Shown here: positions 20,606 through 29,404 of the stretch, piece by piece
How positions within the stretch are numbered: the stretch's first letter is position 1
Layout: each line of letters begins with the position of its first letter
From: Akkermansia massiliensis
GTDB lineage: Bacteria > Verrucomicrobiota > Verrucomicrobiia > Verrucomicrobiales > Akkermansiaceae
Assembly: GCF_023516715.1 (NCBI RefSeq)
Contig: NZ_JAMGSI010000003.1
Coordinates: forward strand, 62,001-126,000
Reading direction: 5' to 3'
Length of the DNA stretch: 64,000 nt
Notes under the pieces: generated by a model
Seen by the model: only the letters and a program-made list of their open reading frames with translations
Told to the model about the DNA's origin: nothing
Databases searched by the model: none
Made by a program: the position numbers and the translations under genes

Positions 20606-21655
20606 TTATTTGGGGTACACTTCGGAAACCTCCGGAATAGTGCCCAGCCTGGCCATCTCCTCTTCAATGAGGGGATTGACACCCTGCTGCACCATTTCCA
20701 TGGAGACTCTCAGGGCATTGCGGATAGCGACGGGGGTGGAGCTGCCATGCGCAATGATCGTCACGCCCCGGACGCCCAGCAGGGGGCTTCCCCCCACGGA
20801 GTCTGCAGAGAGGCGCGCCTTCATGGCGCGGAATGCGCCGGAAGCGCAGGCGGCTCCCATCATGCGGAGCGGGTTTGCCTGAAGTTCCTCCTTCAGCCAT
20901 TTGCCGAACGCCTTGGCGGTGGCCTCGCAGGTTTTCAGCAGGACGTTCCCGGTAAAGCCGTCCGTCAGCGCCACGTCTATTTCATGTTCAAAGAGATCGT
21001 GGCCTTCCACATTGCCCACAAATTTAAAAGGGAGCGCGCCGCGCTCCTCCAGATGCTTCAACAGACAAAAAGTTCCCTTGGTAAAGTCCGTTCCCTTTTC
21101 ATCCTCGGAGCCATTGCTCATGACGCCCACCTTGGGCATCGGCTTGCCGTATACGGAACGCGCCAGAATGCTGGCCATAACGGCATAGCCCACCAGATGA
21201 CGGGGCTTGGCGTCCGGATTGGCTCCGGTGTCCGTCACATTGCAGACTCCGAATTCATTCGGAAGCTGGGTCACGATGCCCGCGCGCTCCACGCCGTCGA
21301 GCAGCCTGAGCTTGATGGTGGCGGCCGCTACGGCCGCGCCCGTGTTGCCCGCGCTGACCACGGCGTCCGCATCCCCGGTCTTGACCAAGTCCACGGAGAC
21401 GGACATGGAAGAGTTTTTCTTTTTCCTTACCGCCAGCAGCCCGGATTCATTCATTTCCACCACTTCCGCGGCGGGAACGATTTCCACGCGCGGGCCGGAA
21501 AGCCCCCAGCGGTCACAGGAGCTGCGCACCACCTCTTCCCTCCCCACAAGATAGATTTTTTCAATGAGAGGGAAATCCTGCAGGGCCCGCTTCGCCCCGT
21601 CCATGTTAATATCGGGCGCATTGTCGCCGCCCATCACATCCAGTGCAATCTTCAT
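20606..21655 (-). CDS. plsX: Phosphate acyltransferase
   Basis: 349 aa. It converts acyl-ACP to acyl-phosphate for phospholipid synthesis. The N-terminus KIALDVMGGDNAP is diagnostic; further motifs GAAVAAATIKLRLL, NGSEDEKGTDFTKG, FVGNVEGHDL and ALTDGFTGNVLLKTCE follow in the usual order. It lies in the widely conserved order yceD-rpmF-plsX. A stem-loop lies in the 149-nt gap after rpmF. Confidence 0.96.
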   Translation of the reverse strand: MKIALDVMGGDNAPDINMDGAKRALQDFPLIEKIYLVGREEVVRSSCDRWGLSGPRVEIVPAAEVVEMNESGLLAVRKKKNSSMSVSVDLVKTGDADAVVSAGNTGAAVAAATIKLRLLDGVERAGIVTQLPNEFGVCNVTDTGANPDAKPRHLVGYAVMASILARSVYGKPMPKVGVMSNGSEDEKGTDFTKGTFCLLKHLEERGALPFKFVGNVEGHDLFEHEIDVALTDGFTGNVLLKTCEATAKAFGKWLKEELQANPLRMMGAACASGAFRAMKARLSADSVGGSPLLGVRGVTIIAHGSSTPVAIRNALRVSMEMVQQGVNPLIEEEMARLGTIPEVSEVYPK

Positions 21656-21710
21656 AGTATTTGTTGAAGAAGTGTGTTAGCAGAAAAAATAGCCTGCTTC
21701 AAGCAAGTTC

Positions 21711-21736
21711 AGCCGCTTTGCGGAGCAAAAGCGGCT
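21711..21736. other. Stem-loop between rpmF and plsX
   Basis: 9-bp perfect stem AGCCGCTTT/AAAGCGGCT with an 8-nt loop and no T-run on the minus side. More likely an mRNA stability or processing hairpin than a terminator. Confidence 0.4.
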
Positions 21737-21804
21737 GGAGAGGTCTACATGGTAGCGCCGCAGTACGGCGATAACTTTCAAGGCAAATGCGGCGCCTGCG
21801 GAGC

Positions 21805-21996
21805 TTACGCTTCCGCCTTCACCACGATTTCCTTGCCGGAGCGGGTCGTGTACGTACCGCAATTGGGGCAGGCGGTATGACCGGGGGTGCTGCTGCCGCA
21901 ATTCTGGCACTTGCGGAGCTTCGGAGCACGCCATGCCTGCGCGGCAAGGCGGGTACGCTGCTTCATCTTGGACGTTCTGCGCTTAGGTGCTGCCAT
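21805..21996 (-). CDS. rpmF: 50S ribosomal protein L32
   Basis: 63 aa. The N-terminus [16 protein letters not shown] is typical of bL32. It is the zinc form: KCQNCGS and ACPNCGTY give two CxxC pairs. Placed between yceD and plsX as in many bacteria. Confidence 0.97.
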
Positions 21997-22019
21997 AATT
22001 TTAGTTGGTAAAAAGGTGA

Positions 22020-22511
22020 TTAATGATGATCCCCCAGCTCATTGAGGGCGTCCCACACGCCGCTATTCTTGCTCGGGGCAGAACTGTTTACACCCGTTCC
22101 CCCCTCTTTGTCCACTCCAAAATATGGAGTTTTCGCCATACAGTCATTTTCCATGCCTCCGTCCGCACATTTCGGATAGGCAGGAAAATCCAGGACTATT
22201 TCCTCCCTCATGGAGTCTGAAACGTCCACAACACTCTGTGCGTCAATTTCAAAAGAGGCGGCAAAATCGCTCACCTCCACCACGTAGTCAAAGTAGCCCA
22301 GGCAGCGCACGCAACGGAATTTGAACGGAGCGGAAATATTGCCCCGTACGAATAATTCGTTTTCAAATCTCTGCACCTGCAAGTCAAAAGCAAGAGGCCC
22401 AATGGAAGTAACCTCTTCATCATCGATGCCGAAGATTTCGGAATCCAGCTCACCGCTGTATTTTTTCCCCGCTTCCGGCAAGTTTTCAAGCTCTACCAGC
22501 AATCTTTTCAT
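22020..22511 (-). CDS. yceD: YceD/DUF177 family protein
   Basis: 163 aa. The family signature is seen in [26 protein letters not shown], read as a beta-strand, a CxxC pair and a following strand. YceD proteins are linked to 23S rRNA accumulation and always sit next to rpmF; here rpmF starts 23 nt later. The C-terminal 45 residues are low-complexity (Gly/Ser/Asn) and specific to this lineage. It is the first gene of the yceD-rpmF-plsX-pgpH-ybeY series and has a good promoter whose -10 box is 6 nt before the ATG. Confidence 0.85.
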
Positions 22512-22517
22512 GAATGC

Positions 22518-22546
22518 ATCTTACAGGCAGACTCCACGCCTGACAA
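22518..22546 (-). promoter_or_regulatory. Promoter of the yceD-rpmF-plsX series, apparently leaderless
   Basis: On the minus strand: TTGTCA (22541-22546), a 17-bp spacer, TAAGAT (22518-22523), then 6 nt to the ATG at 22511. One of the best-spaced promoters in the window. Confidence 0.65.
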
Positions 22547-22630
22547 GCAGACAGGGCGGCACCATCCCCGGAAAAGGGCAGGAATGACACATCCCCTCCC
22601 TCCCACCGGCGGCACTAATTCCGCTCCGGC

Positions 22631-22975
22631 CTAACCGGGAGGCCATTCCAGCTTGCGGCCTGCCAGCAGGTGCATGTGCAGATGGGGTACCGCCTCTCCG
22701 GCGTCCGGGCCGTTGTTGATGACTAGGCGGAAGCCGCTTTCATCCAGGTGGAGGGTCCGTGCAATCCGTCCGGCGGCCAGCATCATATGGCCCAGCAGGG
22801 CGGCATCTTCCTCCCCTGCACCGGAAAGGCGGGGAATGGGTTTGCGAGGAACCAGCAGCAGGTGTTCCGGAGCCTGGGGGCTGATGTCCCGGAAGCAGAC
22901 GCATTGTTCATCCTGGTACACGATGTCCGCAGGGATTTCCCCGGAACAGATTTTTTCAAATAACGTAGCGGCCAT
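22631..22975 (-). CDS. hinT: HIT family purine nucleoside phosphoramidase
   Basis: 114 aa from ATG 22975; the frame is open further upstream but without homology. The HIT signature PH98-L-H100-M-H102-LL is at the C-terminus, with the preceding VINNGPDAGEAVPH, and the N-terminus LFEKICSGEIPADIVYQDE is characteristic of HinT-type proteins. It hydrolyses nucleoside phosphoramidates. It follows sua5 by 55 nt on the same strand. Confidence 0.92.
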   Translation of the reverse strand: MAATLFEKICSGEIPADIVYQDEQCVCFRDISPQAPEHLLLVPRKPIPRLSGAGEEDAALLGHMMLAAGRIARTLHLDESGFRLVINNGPDAGEAVPHLHMHLLAGRKLEWPPG

Positions 22976-23030
22976 AAGTTCAAAAAGGGATTCGCGGTGA
23001 CTGTAGCATATCCGGGGAGCCGTGGACAAG

Positions 23031-24077
23031 TCATTCCCTGGAGGCGGAGGCGCGGCGCAGGCGGTCCATGATGGCCCGGCCCAGCCCGGCTTCCGGAACG
23101 GGTTCCGCCACGATGACGTCAATGGCTTCATTTTCATCCATCTGCCTCATCAGGGCAAACAGGCGCACGGCAGCCTCCGCCAGCCGTCCGCTGCCGGGGC
23201 TCATGGCCACCACTTCCGTCCACCTGCCCTCCTGGGCAAGATCAGACGTTCCCTCATAGGAGAGCAGACCGTACCGCACTCCTTCCACGGGCACGAATTC
23301 TTCCCCGGCTTCCAGCAGCGTCATGGGTTTGCGCGGAGCGTAATGGCTGCCGAGCTGGCCCGGAGCATCCGCCGGAGCTTCTTCCGAAACGGGACGGACA
23401 GCAGGCTTGCGGCGCACCACCTTCACCAGGTTCCGGAACTGCTCCCGGGTCACCGGACCTTCACGCAGCAGTTCCAGCGCGGGCTTTCCCTTCTCGTCAA
23501 GCATGGGACGCACGATGGTGCTTTCCAGCCCCTCGGAGCAGGCTCCGGCGTCCAGAATCATTTCTATGCGTCCATCCAGCTCCTTCTGCACGGCGGAGGC
23601 GGAAGTAGGGCTGATATGGCCGAAGCGGTTGGCGCTGGGCGCAGCCACGGGACGGCCCAGCGCTTTCGCCACCCCGCGCATGGCGGGATGCGCGCTTACG
23701 CGCACGGCCACCGTAGGCAGGCCGCTGGTCACGATGTCCGGGATGATGTCCGCCTTCGGCAATACCATCGTCAGCGGCCCCGGCCAGAATTTGGAGGCCA
23801 GCGTATGCACCAGTTCCTTCAGTTCCTCCGGAATGGCGGTGTATTTGTCCACCTCCTTTCCATGATGAACATGGATAATCAGGGGATCGAAGGAGGGCCT
23901 TCCCTTGGCTTCAAAAACTCTGGCTACCGCTTCCGGATTCAAGGCATCCGCTCCCAGGCCATACACGGTCTCCGTGGGGATTCCCACCAGCGCTCCCGCA
24001 GCCAGCGCTTCCGCCGCACGGACATACAGCTTGCGGTTGTCTGACAGGGGGTCTACCTCGAACATTTCGGTTTGCAT
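23031..24077 (-). CDS. L-threonylcarbamoyladenylate synthase (Sua5 type)
   Basis: 348 aa from ATG 24077. The YrdC domain (about 15-205) carries GIPTETVYGLGADA, KGRPSFDPLIIHV, FWPGPLTMVL, VAVRVSAHP and PSANRFGHISPT; a linker leads to a C-terminal Sua5 domain starting around GQLGSHYAPRKPMTL. This two-domain length distinguishes Sua5 from the shorter TsaC. It makes the threonylcarbamoyl-AMP used for t6A37 of ANN-decoding tRNAs. The frame is open to 24149, but the extension is not conserved in kind. Confidence 0.93.
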   Translation of the reverse strand: MQTEMFEVDPLSDNRKLYVRAAEALAAGALVGIPTETVYGLGADALNPEAVARVFEAKGRPSFDPLIIHVHHGKEVDKYTAIPEELKELVHTLASKFWPGPLTMVLPKADIIPDIVTSGLPTVAVRVSAHPAMRGVAKALGRPVAAPSANRFGHISPTSASAVQKELDGRIEMILDAGACSEGLESTIVRPMLDEKGKPALELLREGPVTREQFRNLVKVVRRKPAVRPVSEEAPADAPGQLGSHYAPRKPMTLLEAGEEFVPVEGVRYGLLSYEGTSDLAQEGRWTEVVAMSPGSGRLAEAAVRLFALMRQMDENEAIDVIVAEPVPEAGLGRAIMDRLRRASASRE

Positions 24078-24319
24078 GGCCTTATCCTTGCCTGAAGGAA
24101 GCTCCTGCGTCAAGTAAGACCTCCTTCCCCGGAGGGGAGAAGCCGTCAAATTCGCGGAAGTGCGGCATCTCAGCCGGACATGAAGGTTCCTGGCCTTCCC
24201 CTATTTGCCAAACCGGGTCTCCTTGACCCTTCCCATTGCGGCATTCCGCCCGGAGCGGAAGAGGGAGACGGAAAAGGCCATACGGCTAAAAAGTTGTTTT
24301 CTCACGCCGCCGGATTGAG

Positions 24320-24325
24320 TACAAT
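24320..24325 (+). promoter_or_regulatory. -10 box directly before aroK
   Basis: TACAAT ends 6 nt before the ATG at 24332. No convincing -35: TTTTCT sits at 17-bp spacing and TTGTTT at 20-bp spacing. Confidence 0.4.
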
Positions 24326-24331
24326 CAGGCC

Positions 24332-24886
24332 ATGAAGGGGGCCGCGCCAACATCCTTGCCAAACATCATCCTGATCGGGCTGATGGGGTGCGGCAAAACG
24401 ACCATCGGGAAGGAATTGCACCGGGAGACGAGCCTTCGTTTCACGGATACGGACCAGATGATCGAGCACCAGACGGGAATGAGCATTCCGCAGATTTTCA
24501 AGGCTCATGGAGAATCACATTTCCGTGACCTGGAAACCGGAATTCTGCGCCAATTGCATGGGGCGGCCAGGCAAAGCCGCATTATTTCAACAGGCGGCGG
24601 CATCACTATCAGGCCGGAAAACCGGGACCTGCTGAAAAAGCTGGGCTTCGTCGTCTGGCTTCATACGGATGTGAACACCCTGTACCAGCGCATTTCCAGA
24701 TGCACCAACCGCCCCCTGCTCCAGCAGCCCAATCCCAAAGCCGTGCTGGGGCGCCTCATGAAAGAGCGGCATGATTTTTACCGGGAAACGGCGCACCTGA
24801 CCATTGACACGGCCAATCTTCACATTCATGAGATCGCGTTCGGCATTCTGGAATCCGCCAGGGTGTTCCAGTCCCGCCGGCAGTGA
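24332..24886 (+). CDS. aroK: Shikimate kinase
   Basis: 184 aa. The P-loop IGLMGCGKTTIG (Walker A, G16-T23), the DTDQMIE segment with shikimate/Mg Asp, FRDLETGIL with the conserved Arg, STGGGI (shikimate-binding Gly triplet) and the lid RCTNRPLL are all present. It phosphorylates shikimate in the chorismate pathway. It stands alone on the plus strand between two left-running genes, and its start codon sits almost on its -10 box. Confidence 0.95.
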   Translation: MKGAAPTSLPNIILIGLMGCGKTTIGKELHRETSLRFTDTDQMIEHQTGMSIPQIFKAHGESHFRDLETGILRQLHGAARQSRIISTGGGITIRPENRDLLKKLGFVVWLHTDVNTLYQRISRCTNRPLLQQPNPKAVLGRLMKERHDFYRETAHLTIDTANLHIHEIAFGILESARVFQSRRQ

Positions 24887-24972
24887 CGCCGGGCCGTTTT
24901 TCTATGTACGGGAGATTCCCGACGCAGGGATGCCACCTGACAATTCTCCCGCATCAGCGCAAGAAACAACAA

Positions 24973-25000
24973 AAGGCGGTCCCCGTCAGAGGAACGCCTT
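24973..25000 (-). terminator. Probable terminator of rpsP
   Basis: AAGGCG / CGCCTT outer stem extended by GGGGAC against TTCC, followed on the minus strand by TTTTGTTGTTTC. It lies 26 nt after the rpsP stop and may also serve aroK from the other side. Confidence 0.6.
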
Positions 25001-25025
25001 CAGGAAAGATGATGAAGAACCGGGC

Positions 25026-25268
25026 TTAGGCCTTGCGGGCCTTGCGGATCATGGAATTGACCGTTTCAGAGGGCTGCGCGCCGTTGGCAAGCCACTTGTC
25101 AACCTTTTCCAGGTTGATGGTGTAGTTGACGCCTTCCTTCATGGGATCATAGGAGCCCACTTGTTCGATGTAACGGCCGTCGCGACGAGCACGGCTGTCG
25201 ACAACTACGATTTTATAGTAAGGACGGTCCTTGGAACCCTGACGGTTGAGTCTGATTGCTACTGCCAT
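25026..25268 (-). CDS. rpsP: 30S ribosomal protein S16
   Basis: 80 aa; [24 protein letters not shown] is the universal bS16 start (read here in two parts), with [15 protein letters not shown] following. It is not followed by rimM/trmD/rplS as in many bacteria. A TATAAT lies 4 nt before the ATG, so its transcript may also have almost no leader. Confidence 0.97.
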
Positions 25269-25435
25269 ATCAATTATAAGTAAAAGGTGTTAATGGGGAA
25301 CTTGCGCGCCTTGTCACTCACATGCGTGCGCGTTCAGCTCCCCACAGCGGGTGCAGATGTATGCGATATAATGGAGTCATTGTCAATACCAGAGTTATTT
25401 TTCCGAGAAAAAAGCCGTTCCCTCCCATCTCCGCA

Positions 25436-26062
25436 TCAGGAAAAACTTTCCACCGCCATGCGCCCGAAGGAGTACAGCATGCTGAGGCCGAACCCCGCCA
25501 GCACAAGAGACAGCACTCCATCCACCCCTCCGGCATGCCGGTCATAAAAGGACCGGATAGGCTGCCAGCGGAAAACCAGAGCCCACAGAATCCACCCCGC
25601 CGTCCCAGTCACCACGATCAATGCGCCAAGGAACAGGGCATAGGAAGGGTCATGATTCTTTTCCAGCAGCGGGGCGGAGAGGGCCACGAAGAAGAACGTG
25701 GCCTTGGGGTTCATCAGGTTGGTCACCAGGGCATCCCGGTAAATGCCGGAAGCCGGGGGAATATCCCCGCTCCCGGCAAGGCTGCCCTTCCTCCCCCGCG
25801 GCCATATCTTCCACGCCAGGTACAGCATCCAGCAGGAGGCGGCACAGAAAAGCACCAGCCCCAGGGAGCTGTGAAAAACGGAAGCCCCCACCGTGCAAGC
25901 CAGCGCCGCGTGGGCGACCACCCCTGTTCCAATGCCCAGAGCCGCCATCACCCCGGCGCCAAAGCCGTAAGCCAGGGTGCTCCGGGTGACAAAAGCCTGG
26001 TCAGGGCCCGGAGACGCCTGGGAGAGCAGCAGGATTCCTGCGAATATGAGTTCTTCCGTCAT
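25436..26062 (-). CDS. LysE/RhtB family amino-acid exporter
   Basis: 208 aa with about six hydrophobic segments. The family motifs SPGPDQAFVTRSTL near the N-terminus and LVTNLMNPKATFFFVAL in the middle are present. These inner-membrane proteins export amino acids such as lysine, homoserine or threonine; the substrate is not readable. It follows the Xer recombinase gene by 14 nt and may share its transcript. Confidence 0.85.
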   Translation of the reverse strand: MTEELIFAGILLLSQASPGPDQAFVTRSTLAYGFGAGVMAALGIGTGVVAHAALACTVGASVFHSSLGLVLFCAASCWMLYLAWKIWPRGRKGSLAGSGDIPPASGIYRDALVTNLMNPKATFFFVALSAPLLEKNHDPSYALFLGALIVVTGTAGWILWALVFRWQPIRSFYDRHAGGVDGVLSLVLAGFGLSMLYSFGRMAVESFS

Positions 26063-26076
26063 GGGATAAAACGGCC

Positions 26077-26979
26077 TTATGCCCTGGGATGCGCCTGCCT
26101 GTAAACTTCCGCCATTCTGGCCCGCGTCACATGCGTATAAATCTGAGTGGTGGACAGGGAGGCATGGCCCAGCAGTTCCTGGACGGAACGAAGATCCGCC
26201 CCGGCATCCAGAATGTGCGTGGCAAACGTGTGCCTGATCTTGTGGGGGGAAATGGTGAAAGGAATGGAAGACAGCTTCACGTACTTGTCCAGCATCATCT
26301 GAACGGCGCGCGCGCTGAGCCGGGTTCCTATGCGGGAGACAAACAGGGGGGAATTCTTAGGCAGGCAGGCCATGGAGGCATAGGCCTCCAGAGCCGCCAG
26401 CGCAGGAGCGCCCACAGGCAGAATGCGCTCCTTGCGCCCCTTTCCCATCACCCGCACCCCCCGGAAACGGTGGTCCACGCTGCTGACGTCCAGCCCCACC
26501 AGTTCACTCAGGCGCATCCCGCAGGAATAAAAAAGTTCCAGAATAGCCGCGTCACGGTAGGGAAGCCACGCGGGGGCATTCGCAGGAACGGGCGTCTTGT
26601 ACGGCAGCTCCAGCAATTCCAGCATCTGGTTAAGCGTCAGGAAAACGGGCAGGTTTTTCTTTTTCCTGGGGAGGGAGACGCCCGTCATCGGGCTCGCTTC
26701 CAGGCTGCGCCGCCGCATCATGAAACGGTAAAAACTGCGCAGGGCGGCAAACCTCAGGCGGATGGAGGCGGTAGCGGCCTCATCCTTCAGTTCCTGGAAC
26801 AGCCAGTCCCTCATCTGGTCCGGAGTACAGTTTTCCCACCCCGTGAACATCCCGTCCGCCCAGGCCCGGAACTGGCGCAGCGCGCGGGCATATACCTCCA
26901 CCGTATGGGGGGAGGCCTGCTTTTCCACCTCCAGATATTGCAGGAAGGCCTGTTCCGGTTCCAGAGGGTTCTCCATCAT
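26077..26979 (-). CDS. Tyrosine recombinase of the XerC/XerD type
   Basis: 300 aa, the usual Xer length. N-terminal SAM-like core-binding domain (about 5-95), then the catalytic domain with the full set: R156 (CGMRLSEL), K180, H246-x-x-R249-H250, H272 (LLGHASLSTTQ) and nucleophile Y281. Likely resolves chromosome dimers at dif. Because every catalytic residue is present and the neighbours are housekeeping genes, a chromosomal Xer is more likely than an element integrase. I cannot decide between XerC and XerD. It starts 11 nt after the EF-hand gene. Confidence 0.9.
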   Translation of the reverse strand: MMENPLEPEQAFLQYLEVEKQASPHTVEVYARALRQFRAWADGMFTGWENCTPDQMRDWLFQELKDEAATASIRLRFAALRSFYRFMMRRRSLEASPMTGVSLPRKKKNLPVFLTLNQMLELLELPYKTPVPANAPAWLPYRDAAILELFYSCGMRLSELVGLDVSSVDHRFRGVRVMGKGRKERILPVGAPALAALEAYASMACLPKNSPLFVSRIGTRLSARAVQMMLDKYVKLSSIPFTISPHKIRHTFATHILDAGADLRSVQELLGHASLSTTQIYTHVTRARMAEVYRQAHPRA

Positions 26980-26990
26980 GAAGAATAAAA

Positions 26991-27833
26991 TTATTCCGTG
27001 CCCTTCTCCTTTTCCTCCCCGCTGTTCACGGGAGCCTCCTTCAGCAGCACTTCACTGATATTCGCCCGGATGAACAGGTCAATGTCGTCCGGTTCCTCCA
27101 TGGCATACAGGGGACTGTCCTTATGGCTGTCCGCCAGAGCCTGCTCCTTCTCCACCGGGCTGAGCACGCCATCCTGGTCCAGGTCGTAAAGGTCCATCAT
27201 CTCCTTCATTCTGGCCCAGTACAGAGCCGCCGCATCCTTCATGACAGCGGCATGCTCCTCCGGATCAATGCGGCCGTTTCCGTTGGCGTCATACTTCTGC
27301 ATCAGCATGTTCCGGGTCAGCAGGAACAGGCCGGGAGCCACCATGAAGCGCTTCCGGGCCGCCGTCCGGATTTCCACCATGGGCATTTCCCGCCCTTCGC
27401 CGGGAGGGGGGGGAGGAGGGGGCAGCTCGCCCCGCTTGTCCGGGGCGGCGTCCGGCCTGCGGGAACCGCGGCGTTTCTCCACATGCTCCCGGAAGGCCTT
27501 GTACTCTTCCGGAGAAAGCTTTCCGTCCCCATCCTTGTCAAACTGCATCAGGAACTTCTTCCGGGCTTCCCTTTGCGCAGCGCGCGCATCCTCCACCAGC
27601 CGGGCCTTGTCCTGTTCGGACAAAATGCCCGTTCCTGTGCTGTCATACCGGCCCAGAACCATCTGGCGGATCAACAGGGTTACCTGAAGACATTCCAGTC
27701 CGGGCCTGGGAACAGGCTCCCCTTCCCTGCGGTCTACGGAAGCCGCGGTCTGACCTGCCGCAGGCGGCAGAAAACCGAACGCCAGCGCCGCGGAACAGGA
27801 CAGGATGAACGTGTGAGGCAATCTCATGATCAT
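26991..27833 (-). CDS. Exported EF-hand repeat protein
   Basis: 280 aa with a signal peptide (hydrophobic 8-28). Four EF-hand loops can be read: DSTGTGILSEQD, DKDGDGKLSPEE, DANGNGRIDPEE and DLDQDGVLSPVE, spaced as two pairs separated by a Pro-rich linker (about 135-150). The last three have complete Ca-binding positions; the first lacks a final Glu. Probably a periplasmic or surface Ca2+-binding protein of unknown role. ATG 27827 (third residue) is an equally possible start. It leads a series with the Xer and LysE genes. Confidence 0.85.
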   Translation of the reverse strand: MIMRLPHTFILSCSAALAFGFLPPAAGQTAASVDRREGEPVPRPGLECLQVTLLIRQMVLGRYDSTGTGILSEQDKARLVEDARAAQREARKKFLMQFDKDGDGKLSPEEYKAFREHVEKRRGSRRPDAAPDKRGELPPPPPPPGEGREMPMVEIRTAARKRFMVAPGLFLLTRNMLMQKYDANGNGRIDPEEHAAVMKDAAALYWARMKEMMDLYDLDQDGVLSPVEKEQALADSHKDSPLYAMEEPDDIDLFIRANISEVLLKEAPVNSGEEKEKGTE

Positions 27834-27874
27834 TCTTATTAACCCCGCCGGGAAAAGACGGTTTCAAAAATAAA

Positions 27875-27909
27875 CATCCGCCCTTGCCGTCAGGCGACAC
27901 GGGCGGATG
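27875..27909 (-). terminator. Terminator of the trmB-tgt-yajC transcript
   Basis: 9-bp stem CATCCGCCC/GGGCGGATG, loop about 17 nt, followed on the minus strand by TTTATTTTTG; 28 nt after the yajC stop. Confidence 0.75.
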
Positions 27910-27936
27910 CTGAAAACGTACGGAAGGCGGAAAACC

Positions 27937-28269
27937 TTACTTCTCCACTTGAACGATGGCGTTCTTTTCCAGTTCAACCACCACGCCTTCCGCAATCTTG
28001 AGGGAGACGGTGCGGTCATTCACCTTTTCCACAAATCCGTGCAGCCCGGCGTTCGTGACCACCTTGTCCCCGCGCTGCAGGGCCGCGATGCGCGCCTGCT
28101 GTTCCTTCTGGGCCTTTCTCTGGGGGCGGATCAGCATCACCCAGAACAGGACGATGATGATCACAAACATGAACATGGGGCTGCTGAGAATCTGCTGGAA
28201 CATATTGGAGGGTTCCTGTCCGGCGGCGGCCGCCGCATCCTGAGCCTGTGCTAACATGAAGATATTCAT
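27937..28269 (-). CDS. yajC: Preprotein translocase subunit YajC
   Basis: 110 aa. One N-terminal membrane segment (about 28-47, MFMFVIIIVLFWVMLIRPQ) followed by the family signature RPQRKAQKEQQA and a small beta domain (LQRGDKVVTNAGLHGFVEKV). It is an accessory of SecDF. It overlaps the end of tgt by 4 nt, the tgt-yajC order seen in many bacteria; secD is not in the window. Confidence 0.95.
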   Translation of the reverse strand: MNIFMLAQAQDAAAAAGQEPSNMFQQILSSPMFMFVIIIVLFWVMLIRPQRKAQKEQQARIAALQRGDKVVTNAGLHGFVEKVNDRTVSLKIAEGVVVELEKNAIVQVEK

Positions 28270-29399
28270 AAAATGTCGTTTGCTTTGTACCGCGCGATGA
28301 ATGAATCCTTGAAGGAGCCGAACGTGCCGGCGGCTATGGCCTCACGCGCCTGAGCCATTAGCCGGAGATAGAATTCCAGATTCTGGAAAGAAAGCAATCT
28401 TAAAGCGAGTATTTCACCGGCTTTGAATAGGTGGCGCACGTAAGCGCGGGAGAATTGTGTGACATGCGGATGCCCTTCCGGGTCGATCGGGCGGGAATCC
28501 GCCGCCCAGCGCTGGTTCTTGATATGCATGGGGCCGTCCGGAGTCAGGGCCACGCCGTGGCGCGCCAGGCGGGTAGGCATCACGCAGTCAAACATGTCCA
28601 CGCCGCGGGCGATCATCTCCAATAGCTGGGGAGGCGTGCCCAGCCCCATGGCATACCGCGGCTTGTCCTCCGGCAGCCAGGGTGCGGAATGGTCGATGGC
28701 CCGGAGCATCTCCTCCTCCGGCTCTCCCACGGAAACGCCCCCGATGGCATAACCGTCAAACTCCATGGCGGCCAGTTCCTCCGCGCACCTCTTTCTCAAA
28801 TCCGCATACACGGACCCCTGCACAATGCCGAAATGGTGCTGACGCCCTTCCCCGGAACGGGGCCGGTGCTCCTGCACCCAGTCCTTGCAGCGGCGCGCCC
28901 ACCGGAGCGTATAGCCCAGGGAGGCTTCCGCGTACTTCCTGTCGCAGGGATAAGGGGGGCACTCGTCAAACAGCATGGCAATGTCACTGCCCAAGTCCGC
29001 CTGGATCTCCATGGAACGCTCCGGACTCAGCATCATGTACGCGCCGTCCAGATGGTTCTGGAAGCGCACCCCTTCCTCCGTAATCTTGCGGAGCTTGGCA
29101 AGGGACCAGACCTGGAAACCGCCGGAATCCGTCAGAATGGGGCGGTTCCAGGAGGAAAACCGGTGCAGGCCGCCCATTTCCCGGATCAGGGCGGAACCGG
29201 GACGCAGGGACAAATGGTAGGTATTCCCCAGAATAATCCGGGCCCCCAGCGTCTCCAAATCCTGCGGATGCATGGTTTTCACGGAACCCTGCGTTCCCAC
29301 CGGCATGAAGATGGGGGTGGGAACCCGGCCGTGCGGCAAATCAAGCGTGCCCAGGCGCGCAGCCGTGGAGGAATCTTTCTGGTGAAGTGTAAAAGGCAT
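28266..29399 (-). CDS. tgt: tRNA-guanine transglycosylase without the zinc site
   Basis: 377 aa. It exchanges G34 in GUN-anticodon tRNAs for a queuine-type base. Active-site residues are present: D91 (DSGGFQVWSL), D145 (FDECPPY), the substrate loop GGVSVGEPEEE and nucleophile D271 (FDCVMPTRLARHG). The structural zinc site is not: where bacterial Tgt has C-x-C-x2-C, residues 307-314 read PEGHPHVT, and the downstream zinc His is Q339 (LLSFQNLEF). All four ligands are thus replaced while flanking motifs (IKNQRW, FSRAYVRHL, EILALRL) are well kept. The protein is probably active with a metal-free fold, or uses the two His of GHPH differently. It lies between trmB (5 nt) and yajC (overlap). Confidence 0.93.
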   Translation of the reverse strand: MPFTLHQKDSSTAARLGTLDLPHGRVPTPIFMPVGTQGSVKTMHPQDLETLGARIILGNTYHLSLRPGSALIREMGGLHRFSSWNRPILTDSGGFQVWSLAKLRKITEEGVRFQNHLDGAYMMLSPERSMEIQADLGSDIAMLFDECPPYPCDRKYAEASLGYTLRWARRCKDWVQEHRPRSGEGRQHHFGIVQGSVYADLRKRCAEELAAMEFDGYAIGGVSVGEPEEEMLRAIDHSAPWLPEDKPRYAMGLGTPPQLLEMIARGVDMFDCVMPTRLARHGVALTPDGPMHIKNQRWAADSRPIDPEGHPHVTQFSRAYVRHLFKAGEILALRLLSFQNLEFYLRLMAQAREAIAAGTFGSFKDSFIARYKANDIL

Positions 29400-29404
29400 C
29401 GGAA

